DNA of 41,584 bases. It comes from Geobacter sp. (GTDB taxonomy: Bacteria > Desulfobacterota > Desulfuromonadia > Geobacterales > Geobacteraceae). The notes beneath the pieces were generated by a model. That model was not told where the DNA came from, searched no databases, and was given only the letters and a program-made list of their open reading frames with translations. Shown here in pieces: positions 17,836-27,275 of the stretch. A program made the position numbers and the translations under genes. The DNA is taken from positions 1 to 41,584 of the forward strand of contig DNJC01000042.1 in the NCBI GenBank assembly GCA_003490025.1, given 5' to 3'. The first letter of the stretch is position 1, and every line of letters starts with the position of its first letter.

Positions 17836-18360
17836 ATGATCGGGCAGAAATCCGCGCTGCTCCTGGAAAACCGTCACCCGTTACTCGTCGGTCTGGCTGC
17901 GGGTCTCGTAGCCGGTGCGGTAGCCGGCAGGAGTGACAAGCTTTTCGACCGCCTTGTCAGCAAGGAACATAAAAGGCGCGAGCGGAAGGTGAGAAAAGGA
18001 TCGCCGCATCAGCTCGCCGGCCCTCATTTCGCGGAGAAGATCCTGGGCAGGAAACTGGACGAGGAGCAAAAGAAGCGCGCACGGCTCGCCTTCAGCGTGG
18101 TTTACGGCGTCGGGTGGGGGCTCATCCACGGCACGTTGAGGCAGAGGTTCCCCAAACTGAGCAGATGGGGCGGACTCCCCTTTGCCGTCCCGTTCTTCTT
18201 CGCCTGCGACGGTTTCATCGCGCCGGGGCTGGGGCTCTCTCCCAACCTGCGCCGCATCCCGTGGCAACCGAGTCTGAAGGAGATGGGGAACCATGTCGTC
18301 TGGACGGCGGCGGCGGAGCTGGTCCACAGGCTGGCGGCCCGGACAGGGGGAGGACGTTGA
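17836..18360 (+). CDS. DUF1440-like membrane protein
   Basis: A 174-residue membrane protein. A first hydrophobic helix with small residues (LLVGLAAGLVAGAVAG) is followed by a basic linker rich in Lys and Arg, then two or three further helices around YGVGWGLIHGTL, GGLPFAVPFFFACDGFIAPG and HVVWTAAAELV. The arrangement resembles the YagU/DUF1440 family of inner-membrane proteins. AGGGGAGG lies seven bases before the ATG. Its stop codon overlaps the ATG of the next gene (TGATG), so the two are translationally coupled. Function unknown; the family link is moderate. Confidence 0.7.
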   Translation: MIGQKSALLLENRHPLLVGLAAGLVAGAVAGRSDKLFDRLVSKEHKRRERKVRKGSPHQLAGPHFAEKILGRKLDEEQKKRARLAFSVVYGVGWGLIHGTLRQRFPKLSRWGGLPFAVPFFFACDGFIAPGLGLSPNLRRIPWQPSLKEMGNHVVWTAAAELVHRLAARTGGGR

Positions 18361-19229
18361 TGGGCAGGAGATCGGGAGCCGGGAATCGTGAGCTTCCCCG
18401 GTGGCTGAACACGGTGCTCGTTTTCGGGACCGTTGCGACAGTCGTCGTCATGGAAATGAGGCGGCCTCTGCGCAAGGAACGGGAGGACAAGCTGAAGCGC
18501 GACCTGCGCAATGTCGCCTTTTCCCTTATTGCGGCGGCGACGGTGGGGCTCGCCGAAAAGCCTGTGACGGGACCGCTGGCCCTCGCGGTACAGAAAAGGG
18601 ACCTGGGCCTGCTGAAACTGGTCCGGCTCCCTGTCTGGGCGGAGGTGATCCTTTCCGTCATCCTGCTCGACTACACGCTTTACATCTGGCACTTCTTGAC
18701 GCACAAGGTTCCATTGCTCTGGCGCTTCCACAGGCCGCACCACGTCGACCTCGATCTCGATGCGAGCACCGCGCTGCGCTTTCACTTCGGCGAACTCTTG
18801 CTCTCCGTGCCGTGGCGAGCGGCCCAGGTGCGCCTGATCGGGGTCTCGCCGCTTGCGCTATCCCTCTGGCAGACGCTGACCTTGATGGAGATCATGTTCC
18901 ACCACTCCAACATCAGGCTTCCGTTTCGCCAGGAGCGCCGCCTCTGCCGGGTCATCGTCACGCCCAGGATGCATGGCATCCATCATTCCGTGGTCGATAA
19001 CGAGACCGACTCGAACTGGTCCACCATTTTCTCCTGGCCTGACTATCTGCACCGGACCATTCGACTGAACGTGCCGCAGCAGGCGATAACCATCGGCGTG
19101 GCGGGGTACCAGGATCCCGCGCAGCTCACCTTCGGCAGGGTTATCGAGATGCCGTTCGTTCCGCAAGTCCGGGCTGCCGCCCCTGGGCGCGAGCCGCTGC
19201 CGATACCAAGGAGCACACTGGCAAGCTAG
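18360..19229 (+). CDS. Sterol desaturase / fatty acid hydroxylase superfamily protein
   Basis: A 289-residue membrane-bound di-iron oxygenase-like protein. The histidine clusters of the superfamily are visible: HFLTH, FHRPHH, FHHSN and MHGIHHS. Membrane helices lie near VLFGTVATVVVM, VILSVILLDYTLYIWHFL and the LIGVSPLALSLWQTLTLME stretch. Start ATG at 18360 overlaps the preceding stop by one base, with GGGAGG upstream. Members hydroxylate or desaturate sterols, fatty acids or carotenoids; the substrate here cannot be deduced. As an O2-dependent family it is notable in an otherwise anaerobe-like gene set. Confidence 0.85.
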   Translation: MGRRSGAGNRELPRWLNTVLVFGTVATVVVMEMRRPLRKEREDKLKRDLRNVAFSLIAAATVGLAEKPVTGPLALAVQKRDLGLLKLVRLPVWAEVILSVILLDYTLYIWHFLTHKVPLLWRFHRPHHVDLDLDASTALRFHFGELLLSVPWRAAQVRLIGVSPLALSLWQTLTLMEIMFHHSNIRLPFRQERRLCRVIVTPRMHGIHHSVVDNETDSNWSTIFSWPDYLHRTIRLNVPQQAITIGVAGYQDPAQLTFGRVIEMPFVPQVRAAAPGREPLPIPRSTLAS

Positions 19230-19250
19230 ACGACCTGCGCCCCTGACGCG

Positions 19251-19286
19251 AAAAGACCCGCCGGATCCTGATCCGGTGGGTCTTTT
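19251..19286. terminator. Bidirectional intrinsic terminator
   Basis: A 17-bp near-perfect inverted repeat (aaaagacccgccggatc and gatccggtgggtctttt, one G-U pair) with a minimal loop, flanked by A and T runs. It lies between the plus-strand hydroxylase and the minus-strand small membrane protein. Confidence 0.85.
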
Positions 19287-19310
19287 TCATTGAGGCTGCG
19301 GCTTTTCGGG

Positions 19311-19496
19311 TCAGGCCAGGGGCCCTTTGGGAGGATCCTTCGGACGGGTTTTCACCACGCCGGTCAGCACCGCGATCCCCAGAAGGATGAGGCAGACTAT
19401 CCCTATCTTGAACATGGCGATTCCGGCTTCCACGAGTGCCCAGGCGACACCTGCTATGACGAGGATGAATCCGACGATATAGAGCGCAAATGACAT
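19311..19496 (-). CDS. Small two-helix membrane protein
   Basis: A 61-residue protein made of two hydrophobic helices (LYIVGFILVIAGVAWALV and FKIGIVCLILLGIAVLTGVV) and a short basic/proline tail (KTRPKDPPKGPLA). GGGAGG lies five bases before the ATG, which makes it a credible gene despite its size. The monoheme cytochrome gene ends 99 bases upstream on the same strand, so it may be read from the same transcript. No function can be assigned. Confidence 0.7.
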   Translation of the reverse strand: MSFALYIVGFILVIAGVAWALVEAGIAMFKIGIVCLILLGIAVLTGVVKTRPKDPPKGPLA

Positions 19497-19595
19497 GAGA
19501 TCCTCCCTGGCGATGATTCGGATGTGTTGCCATGAGAACTTCGTGTTCAGGAAGAGGATGTTCTGTCCTCTGCGGTATATCTATGCCCCGGGCCT

Positions 19596-19907
19596 CTAGC
19601 GCACCGAAAGGTTCTGCATAAAGGCGATCAGATCCTCCATCTCTTTTGAGTCCAGCAGTAGCGGGAATCCCCCCAGGCCGTTGCGGATGCATTCGTTGAT
19701 GATCATCGGCAGCTGCGTTACCTTGAAATTGGAACTGCCTTCCAGAGTCCTTCCGTTGGGATGGCAGGTCGAACAACTTTTACCGTTCGTGCTCAGACTG
19801 GTGCCGTAGAAAATCTCGCTCCCGTGATCGACGGGATCTTTTCCGGACGCCGGTGCGGCTGCCAACAGTGCGGCTAGCAGGATAATGATCGGACCGTTCC
19901 ACTTCAT
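19596..19907 (-). CDS. Small monoheme c-type cytochrome
   Basis: A 103-residue exported cytochrome. A signal peptide (MKWNGPIIILLAALLAAAPA) precedes one haem motif, CSTCH (C45, C48, H49). A distal methionine is available in the C-terminal helix (SKEMEDLIAFMQNLSVR). The overall shape is a class I cytochrome c of the periplasm. The ATG is preceded by a GGGGGTGAT ribosome site. It would act as an electron carrier; partners are not in the window apart from the diheme cytochrome at 8689-10230, with which no direct link is shown. Confidence 0.88.
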   Translation of the reverse strand: MKWNGPIIILLAALLAAAPASGKDPVDHGSEIFYGTSLSTNGKSCSTCHPNGRTLEGSSNFKVTQLPMIINECIRNGLGGFPLLLDSKEMEDLIAFMQNLSVR

Positions 19908-20065
19908 GCATCACCCCCAGTACTGCCAAGACTACCTGCACAGACATAATGCTATACGGCCGGATTCAGTTGTCAAACTTCAGGAAGAGATTATCGGGGT
20001 GGATGAGAGATTGCAAGTTAAATTTTACGCATGTGAGAGCCTGGGGCGCGCGACTGTGGCAGCTG

Positions 20066-20575
20066 TTATTCCCGGTACAGCGGCCCGACTGATTCAAGGT
20101 GGATCAGGTACAGTCTGGTGTCGAATTCCAACTGGTGGTAGGCGGGTTCCATGTACTCGCACAGCTGGTAAAAGGCCTTGTTGTGCTCCTTCTCTTTCAG
20201 GTGGGCCAACTCGTGCACCACTATCATCTTCAGGAACTCCATCGGCGCCTGTTTGAAGAGCGAGGCTATCCTTATCTCGTGTTTCGCGGTGAGTTTTGTC
20301 CCCTGCACCCTGGATACGAAAGAGTGCATGCCCAGAGCGTGGTTGATGACGCTGATCTTGGGATCGTAGCTCACCTTGCTGAGAGGTTGCGACTTGCGCA
20401 GGTGGTCGTTTTTGAGGGCTACGGTGAAATCGTACAGGGCCCTGTCGGTCCTGACCTGATGGGGGGTGGGATATTTCGAGAGCAACACCTGCCCGAGCTT
20501 TTGGTCGGCAACGAGTTGCTGAACTCTGGAGGTGACGCTCTCCGAGTAGCCTGCCAGGTATTTCAATCCGCGCAT
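20066..20575 (-). CDS. YgjP-like metal-dependent hydrolase (DUF45)
   Basis: A 169-residue protein of the YgjP/WSS-type gluzincin family. The zinc-binding motif VVHELAHLKEKEHNKAFY gives HEXXH with the third histidine in EKEHN. The C-terminal CEYMEPAYHQLEFDTRLYL segment is family-typical. The ATG at 20575 gives a length close to E. coli YgjP (167); an in-frame TTG at 20647 would add 24 residues directly after the stop of the upstream gene and has no ribosome site. It follows the iron-sulfur gene on the same strand and is likely cotranscribed. Physiological substrate unknown. Confidence 0.85.
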   Translation of the reverse strand: MRGLKYLAGYSESVTSRVQQLVADQKLGQVLLSKYPTPHQVRTDRALYDFTVALKNDHLRKSQPLSKVSYDPKISVINHALGMHSFVSRVQGTKLTAKHEIRIASLFKQAPMEFLKMIVVHELAHLKEKEHNKAFYQLCEYMEPAYHQLEFDTRLYLIHLESVGPLYRE

Positions 20576-20647
20576 CTGCTGTTTCTTCCAAGGGGGGAAA
20601 GATTTCCGAACTGCCGCGAAGGTAGCACATCGCTCAAACAAGTGCAA

Positions 20648-21976
20648 TTACCGCGTCGGCACAGCTGAGTACCTGTAGTCCGTTCTGCAGGAACGTTCGG
20701 CGTGCCTCTCGATGATTCCCTGGAGGTAGTGCGAGCCCAGCTGGCTGCGGGCCAGGGTCTGTTTCACCGGTGGCAGCCTCAGGATGGCGCCTACGATGGC
20801 GGCCATCGCCCTGTGGCTGAACATGGCGCGATTGTCCCAGATGAGATGCTGCAATTTGCCTCGCTCGATCGCCATCAGTACGGTCTTGTGCGCGTTGTCC
20901 ACAGGGGTGACAACACGCTCGGCCCTGGGCGCCAGAGTAAGGGTCCGGCTCCTGCAGGTCCTGACACAGACGCCGCAGCCGAGGCAGCGTTCGGGATCGA
21001 GCACGCATCTCCTCATCCAGGGGTGATGCGGGTCGTTGGCGGACACAAGTTTGACCGCCTCGGCGGGACACGCGTCGATGCACCGGCCGCAGCCGCTGCA
21101 ACTCTCCCGTGTCAGTTCGGCGATGAAATTGGTGCTGCTGACCGGGCGCAGGTTGCAGAACTTCCTGGCCGCGACGAGCGCCTCACAGCAGCAACTGCAG
21201 CAGTTGCAGATGGAAGAGACCCCTTGCTGAACGTTTTCCGCGAACTGCACCAGGTTCTGCTCTCTTGCCTGCTGCAGCAGGTCCAGCCCCTCCTTGGCGT
21301 CGATCTCGCGGGCGTGCCCGTGCCGGATCAGGGAGTCGGCCACCGCGTCGAAAACGAGGCAGGTCTCCATGGCGGCGGCGCAGGCCCGGCCGAGATGCTG
21401 CATCTTGTGGCGGCAGTAGCAGGTCCCGACCCCGATCCTGTTCGCCCCCCTGATCACCTCGCTGGCGCGCTCATGATTTAGAACACGCGTCACGTTCGCC
21501 GACGGGATCTGATCCTCATCCACCATGATCCTGCCCATCCTGGTATCACCAGCCAGGAACAGCTCCCGGATGAACTCCTCCTCCAGGTTCAGGTACTGGT
21601 GCAGCAGGCGGCTGAGCGCCACCTGGTCAATGTCCCCTCTCACGCGCATGAATGAGAATTCAAAGAAGCCGGTCATAGGCGGTGGGAGGACGTAGATTTT
21701 CTCCTCCTTCAGTTCCGAATCCAGCAGCAGTCCCCGCTTGGCCAGGTTCTCCAGGGTACGGTACGCTTCCACCTCCCTCATCCGCCAGATCTGTGCGGCC
21801 TTGGCGGCGGAGAAAGGGTGCATGGGTAGTTGCCCCACCAGGTCCGCCTCTTTTTCCGTGAAAAGCAGGGCGAGGATCCTGGTCAGGAGTTCTGAAGGAG
21901 GAGCCCCCTGCGGGAATCGGTTCAGACGCTCCATCAGGGAGTTATATCCGTTGCTGCTGTTTAAATGCGGCATCAT
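20648..21976 (-). CDS. Cysteine-rich 4Fe-4S protein with winged-helix-like N-terminus
   Basis: A 442-residue cytoplasmic iron-sulfur protein. The N-terminal 100 residues (SAAKAAQIWRMREVEAYRTL and a following helix and strand) look like a winged-helix domain. Four cysteine groups follow: CYC with C199 and C206 (186-206), the dense CNCCSCCC at 257-264, and two classical ferredoxin motifs at C293/296/299/303 and C331/334/337/341. The last 100 residues are helical. GGAG seven bases before the ATG and a promoter at 22098-22125 support the start. Similar proteins are annotated only as 4Fe-4S binding; electron partner and any DNA-binding role are unknown. Confidence 0.82.
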   Translation of the reverse strand: MMPHLNSSNGYNSLMERLNRFPQGAPPSELLTRILALLFTEKEADLVGQLPMHPFSAAKAAQIWRMREVEAYRTLENLAKRGLLLDSELKEEKIYVLPPPMTGFFEFSFMRVRGDIDQVALSRLLHQYLNLEEEFIRELFLAGDTRMGRIMVDEDQIPSANVTRVLNHERASEVIRGANRIGVGTCYCRHKMQHLGRACAAAMETCLVFDAVADSLIRHGHAREIDAKEGLDLLQQAREQNLVQFAENVQQGVSSICNCCSCCCEALVAARKFCNLRPVSSTNFIAELTRESCSGCGRCIDACPAEAVKLVSANDPHHPWMRRCVLDPERCLGCGVCVRTCRSRTLTLAPRAERVVTPVDNAHKTVLMAIERGKLQHLIWDNRAMFSHRAMAAIVGAILRLPPVKQTLARSQLGSHYLQGIIERHAERSCRTDYRYSAVPTR

Positions 21977-22097
21977 GGACGCTCTCCGATACCCTCAATC
22001 AAGGATGTTATGAGCCAAAGAGTCTGAGATGAGAGTAATGCTTGCTGTCACAGGTAGTTGCAGTTAAATGTAATAACTTGGATGAAAAAACCTTAAT

Positions 22098-22125
22098 AGT
22101 ATATCTTCGTTTGCTTTGGCTGCAA
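22098..22125 (-). promoter_or_regulatory. Sigma70-type promoter for iron-sulfur gene
   Basis: On the minus strand TTGCAG (22125-22120) is followed after 16 bases by TATACT (22103-22098). The same TTGCAG/TATACT pair is used at 10438-10466. Confidence 0.6.
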
Positions 22126-22195
22126 CGGTCCCTCACGACAGGCCGGGTGACTTTTCCCCGTGCACCGGTTTTTCCCGATGGCGCTGGATGCCTAG

Positions 22196-22228
22196 TTGTC
22201 AACCTTTTGTAGGCAGTTGGGTTGACGA
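22196..22228 (+). promoter_or_regulatory. BirA-type operator upstream of bioF
   Basis: TTGTCAACC (22196-22204) and GGTTGACGA (22220-22228) form a 9-bp inverted repeat with one mismatch and a 15-base spacer. The half-site and spacing match the biotin repressor BirA consensus. The right half overlaps the -35 of the bio promoter, so binding would block transcription when biotin is plentiful. The birA gene itself is not in the window. Confidence 0.75.
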
Positions 22229-22249
22229 ATGAGGAGCCCCTGTGTTAAT
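22222..22249 (+). promoter_or_regulatory. Promoter of the biotin operon
   Basis: TTGACG (22222-22227) lies inside the right operator half; GTTAAT (22244-22249) follows after 16 bases. The leader to the GTG at 22311 is about 55 bases. Confidence 0.5.
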
Positions 22250-22310
22250 AAACAATGGCGACGGGAATCTGGGACTAAATTCCTATTGAGAGTTTCGGAA
22301 AGGAGAGGCC

Positions 22311-23480
22311 GTGCAGACATTTGCCGAGGAGCTTGAAGCGCTGCGTGCCGAGGGGTTGTACCGCAGTATGAGGGTGATCCGCGGAGCGCAGGGAAGCCGG
22401 GTGGAACTGGACGGGAAGCAGGTGCTGATGCTCTGCTCCAACAATTACCTCGGCCTGGCCGACCATCCGTCGCTTAGAAGCGCCGCCGTTTTCGGCGTGG
22501 CGTTCGGCGTCGGAAGCGGGGCGTCGCGCCTGGTCTCCGGCAACATGGAACTGCACGAACGTCTGGAGACGAGGATAGCCGCCTTCAAGGGGACCGAGAA
22601 AGCGCTGGTCTTCAATTCTGGTTACGCGGCGAACACCGGGATCATCTCCGCCCTGGTGGGGCGGGGGGATGCCATCTTCTCCGACCGGCTGAACCACGCC
22701 AGCATCGTCGACGGCGCCCTCCTCTCAAGGGCGAACTCCCATCGTTACGCGCACCGCGATACGGACGCCCTGGAGCGCCTGCTGCGGGAGAAGGGGGGCA
22801 AGGGACGACGCCTCATCGTCACCGACGGTGTGTTCAGCATGGACGGCGATATCGCCCCGCTGGGAAAGCTGGTCCAGCTCGCACGGCAGTACGATGCGCT
22901 CCTGATGGTCGATGACGCTCACGGCAGCGGCGTGCTGGGCGCCACTGGTCGCGGCACTGCGGAGCTTAGCGGCGTCATGGACGGCATCGACATACACATG
23001 GGGACGCTGGGGAAGGGGTTCGGGAGCTTCGGCGCCTATGCCGCCGCCTCGTCCACCATCTGTGAATACCTGGTGAACAAGGCGAGGAGCTTCATCTTTT
23101 CCACCTCGCTCCCTCCGGCCGTGCTGGCCGCATCCATAGCTGCGTTCGATCTGGTCGACTCCGCCGAGGGGCAGGGACTCCGGGAAAAGCTGGCGCGAAA
23201 CGTCGCCCTTTTCAAGGAGAGGCTTGCCGCTGCCGGCCTTGACACCATGGGGAGCGAGACGCAGATCGTTCCGGTTTTCGTGGGACCTGCAGAGGCGACC
23301 ATGGAGTTCAGCCGAAGGCTTCTGGATGAAGGGATTTTCGTGCAGGGGATCAGGCCGCCTACCGTCCCCGCCGGCAGCTGTCGTTTGCGTTGCACCGTCA
23401 TGGCGACCCATGAGCCGGCAGAGCTGGAAGCCGCCGCGGAGACCATCGCCAAGGTCGGAAGGGAACTCGGGGTGATTTAG
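22311..23480 (+). CDS. bioF: 8-amino-7-oxononanoate synthase
   Basis: Condenses pimeloyl-ACP (or CoA) with alanine in the first step of biotin ring assembly; PLP enzyme of the alpha-oxoamine synthase family. SNNYLGLADHP near the N-terminus, VDDAHGSGVLG (the PLP-binding Asp and His) and the PLP lysine K235 in TLGKGFGSFG are visible. The 389-residue length is standard. GTG start with AGGAGAGG two bases upstream. It is first in the bioF, bioH-like, bioC operon and lies under a BirA-type operator. Kbl (glycine C-acetyltransferase) is the closest paralogue, but the operon context favours BioF. Confidence 0.93.
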   Translation: MQTFAEELEALRAEGLYRSMRVIRGAQGSRVELDGKQVLMLCSNNYLGLADHPSLRSAAVFGVAFGVGSGASRLVSGNMELHERLETRIAAFKGTEKALVFNSGYAANTGIISALVGRGDAIFSDRLNHASIVDGALLSRANSHRYAHRDTDALERLLREKGGKGRRLIVTDGVFSMDGDIAPLGKLVQLARQYDALLMVDDAHGSGVLGATGRGTAELSGVMDGIDIHMGTLGKGFGSFGAYAAASSTICEYLVNKARSFIFSTSLPPAVLAASIAAFDLVDSAEGQGLREKLARNVALFKERLAAAGLDTMGSETQIVPVFVGPAEATMEFSRRLLDEGIFVQGIRPPTVPAGSCRLRCTVMATHEPAELEAAAETIAKVGRELGVI

Positions 23481-23562
23481 AACTCTGAGGCTGTAACAAC
23501 AAGGGGCTGCCGCCGCGGAGCGCGTGGCGGACTCTGCGGTTCACGCTTCGAAAGGAACATCA

Positions 23563-24369
23563 ATGCCGTTAATCGAAACCCCGTCGGGTGTAAATCTGCA
23601 CTACCTGGAGAGCGGGAGCGGACGACCGGTCGTCTTCGTGCACGGCTGGGCCATGTCGTCCCGGGTCTGGCGCTTCCAGCAGCAACTGGAGGGCTCTTCC
23701 CGGCTCATCTTCCTGGACCAGCGTGGCCATGGGCAATCCTCTCCGACCGCGACCTACTCGGTGCAGGATTACGCTGACGACCTGGGTTCGTTCTTCGAGC
23801 GGCTGGAACTGACGGATGCCGTCCTGGTCGGCTGGTCGATGGGGGTGCAGGTGGCGCTGCAGGCCTTCCCTCTTCTCAAGGAGCGCCTTGGCGGACTGGT
23901 TTTTGTCGGTGGAACTCCAAGGTTCACCACGGCTGACGGGTATCCTCACGGCAAGCCTACGCTGGAGGTCAAGGGGATGGGTGTTCGCCTCAAACGCGAC
24001 CGCCAGAAGACGATGGGAGACTTCTTCAGGGGGATGTTCGCGGAAGGCGAACTGGAGAAGGCCCGGTACCAGCGGATCGTGCACGAGATAGTCATGGCCG
24101 GGCGCTCTCCGGACCCGGAGGCGGTCCGGCAATCGCTCAACATCCTCTCAACCGCGGACCAGCGGGAGATGCTGCCGACGGTGGACCGACCGGTGCTGCT
24201 GGTGCACGGCGACCTCGACACCATCTGCCCGGCCTCGGCGTCGGCCTACATGGCGGAGCGGCTCCCAAGGGCGACACTGGAAATCATGCAGGGGATGGGA
24301 CACGCCCCTTTCATGAGCCATCCCGATCGGTTTAATGAAGTACTGCGGGGCTTCCTCGGAAGGGTGTGA
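23563..24369 (+). CDS. BioH-like alpha/beta hydrolase (pimeloyl-ACP methyl ester esterase)
   Basis: A 268-residue alpha/beta hydrolase. The nucleophile elbow GWSMG (S92), the acid in HGDLDTICP (D219) and the histidine in GMGHAPF (H247) form the triad; FVHGWAMSSRVW is the oxyanion region. It sits between bioF and bioC, so the likely role is to remove the methyl group from pimeloyl-ACP methyl ester, freeing the chain for BioF. The ATG at 23563 with AAAGGAA upstream is preferred to an in-frame start 39 bases earlier. Sequence alone cannot separate BioH from other esterases used at this step, so I leave the symbol blank. Confidence 0.85.
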   Translation: MPLIETPSGVNLHYLESGSGRPVVFVHGWAMSSRVWRFQQQLEGSSRLIFLDQRGHGQSSPTATYSVQDYADDLGSFFERLELTDAVLVGWSMGVQVALQAFPLLKERLGGLVFVGGTPRFTTADGYPHGKPTLEVKGMGVRLKRDRQKTMGDFFRGMFAEGELEKARYQRIVHEIVMAGRSPDPEAVRQSLNILSTADQREMLPTVDRPVLLVHGDLDTICPASASAYMAERLPRATLEIMQGMGHAPFMSHPDRFNEVLRGFLGRV

Positions 24370-24400
24370 GGATGATGATCAAAGCGGACGGGTCTTATAT

Positions 24401-25231
24401 ATGGCGGCGAAGATAGACAGACAGAAGGTGCGGGATTCGTTCCACAGGCAGGCGACCGATTATGACCGCCACGCGGTGGTGCAGCGCCGGGTGGTCGAAC
24501 GGGTTGTCGAGCTGCTGCAGGCGGAACAGGTCGCACCGGCACGGCTTCTCGATATCGGAGCGGGGACCGGGAGGCTTTTGGCCCGGCTTACCGACCGCTA
24601 TCCCGAGGCCAGCGCCGTCGGGGTCGATCTGGCCCCCGGCATGTGCCGCACCGCTGCCGCCAACCTGGCCGGTAGAAGCGTGGCCATCCGCAACGCCGAT
24701 GCGGAACATCTTCCTTTTGAAGCGGCGTCTTTCGACCTGGTCCTTTCCACCTCGACCTACCAGTGGCTCGCCACCCTAGATCTTGCCTTCGCCGAGGCGC
24801 ATCGGGTGCTGCAGCCGGGGGGACTATTCTGCTTCGCGCTCTTCGGCGAGCGAACCCTCTTCGAGCTGCGCGATTCCTACCAGGCGGTCCTTGGCGGCGG
24901 GGCCGACCGAAGCCACAGCTTCTTCACCAATGCGGAGGTGCTGGCCGCGCTGGAGCGGGCCGGGTTCTGCGCGCCCAGGGTGCACTCGGAACTCGAGGTG
25001 GAGCTGCATCTCGGTGTACCGGAGCTGCTCCGCTCCCTGAAGAAGATAGGCGCCGGTTCCACCGCGCCGGTCGCCGCCAAGGGACTCTCCGAAAGGCGCA
25101 TCATGCTGGACATGATGGAGGCCTACCGGAGGAACTTCGGCAGGGAGGACGGGATACCTGCCAGTTACGACGTGGTGTACGGGGTGGCGAGGAAGGGAGC
25201 TCCCTCTCCCCCCGGGAGAGGGCCGGGGTGA
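24401..25231 (+). CDS. bioC: Malonyl-ACP O-methyltransferase
   Basis: Methylates the free carboxyl of malonyl-ACP with SAM, disguising it for two rounds of fatty acid elongation to pimeloyl-ACP methyl ester. The Rossmann SAM motif LLDIGAGTGRL, the acidic loop VGVDLAPGMC and NADAEHLPF are visible. The opening KVRDSFHRQATDYDRHA is typical of BioC. From the ATG at 24401 the protein has 276 residues; an earlier ATG at 24335 overlaps the previous gene and has no good ribosome site. The last eleven residues (GAPSPPGRGPG) and the stop codon are encoded by a palindromic repeat, so the native C-terminus was probably shorter or different. Confidence 0.9.
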   Translation: MAAKIDRQKVRDSFHRQATDYDRHAVVQRRVVERVVELLQAEQVAPARLLDIGAGTGRLLARLTDRYPEASAVGVDLAPGMCRTAAANLAGRSVAIRNADAEHLPFEAASFDLVLSTSTYQWLATLDLAFAEAHRVLQPGGLFCFALFGERTLFELRDSYQAVLGGGADRSHSFFTNAEVLAALERAGFCAPRVHSELEVELHLGVPELLRSLKKIGAGSTAPVAAKGLSERRIMLDMMEAYRRNFGREDGIPASYDVVYGVARKGAPSPPGRGPG

Positions 25232-25311
25232 GGGCGTCGGCCCCTGCGCGAATTCCCTTCGTGGCGCCGCCCTCACCCGCCCTTCGGGCACCCTCTCCCG
25301 GAGGGCGAGGG
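25202..25311. repeat. Palindromic GC-rich intergenic repeat
   Basis: Two hairpin units in inverted orientation. The left unit (ccctctccc and gggagaggg, about 25202-25222) is followed by GGGTGAGGGC (25226-25235), which is the exact complement of GCCCTCACCC (25269-25278); the right unit (ccctctcccggagggcgaggg shape) ends at 25311. Repeats of this CCCTCACCC/CCCTCTCCC type recur in many GC-rich bacterial genomes. It overlaps the 3' end of bioC and supplies its stop codon. Confidence 0.8.
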
Positions 25312-25335
25312 TTTGGTTGGCGGTCAGCAAATAAA

Positions 25336-25376
25336 AAAGGGGCGACTCGTCATCGAGGCGCCCCTTTCCTTTTTTA
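25336..25376. terminator. Intrinsic terminator between bioC and ettA
   Basis: AAAGGGGCG-A-CTCG pairs with CGAG-G-CGCCCCTTT around a TCAT loop (one mismatch), followed by CCTTTTTTAT. An A-run on the other side allows use by the minus-strand ettA as well. Confidence 0.85.
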
Positions 25377-25409
25377 TCAATCGCAATTTTCCTAATGGAC
25401 CTTCAGGGC

Positions 25410-27095
<1,686 letters not shown>

Positions 27096-27207
27096 GCCTG
27101 TCGTTACCTCCGTATGGTTTTGTCAAGCTTCTGCGTGTTTATGTTAAGTTCCCATTTTTACATGCAATGGTGCCGTCGTGTCAACTGCCGATTCCCGGAG
27201 TCGATCC

Positions 27208-27236
27208 TTGACATTCTCATCTTTGTATAGTTAAAT
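27208..27236 (+). promoter_or_regulatory. Sigma70-type promoter for RCC1-repeat gene
   Basis: TTGACA (27208-27213) and TTAAAT (27231-27236) are separated by 17 bases; the leader is about 33 bases and contains AGAGGT. Confidence 0.6.
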
Positions 27237-27275
27237 CCGCGGGATCAAAAAACACAGGACTAGAGGTCGTACATC

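Larger units (their letters stand above)
21977..22310. other. Divergent intergenic region between iron-sulfur gene and bioF
   Basis: About 334 bases. It holds the minus-strand promoter of the iron-sulfur gene (22098-22125) with a leader of about 115 bases, and the plus-strand bioF promoter with its operator (22196-22249). No convincing small gene or folded RNA was found in the rest. Confidence 0.6.

Noticed and set aside
22008..22202. 64-codon minus-strand frame in the bioF upstream region
   Set aside because: It spans the iron-sulfur gene promoter and the left half of the BirA-type operator, and has no ribosome site.
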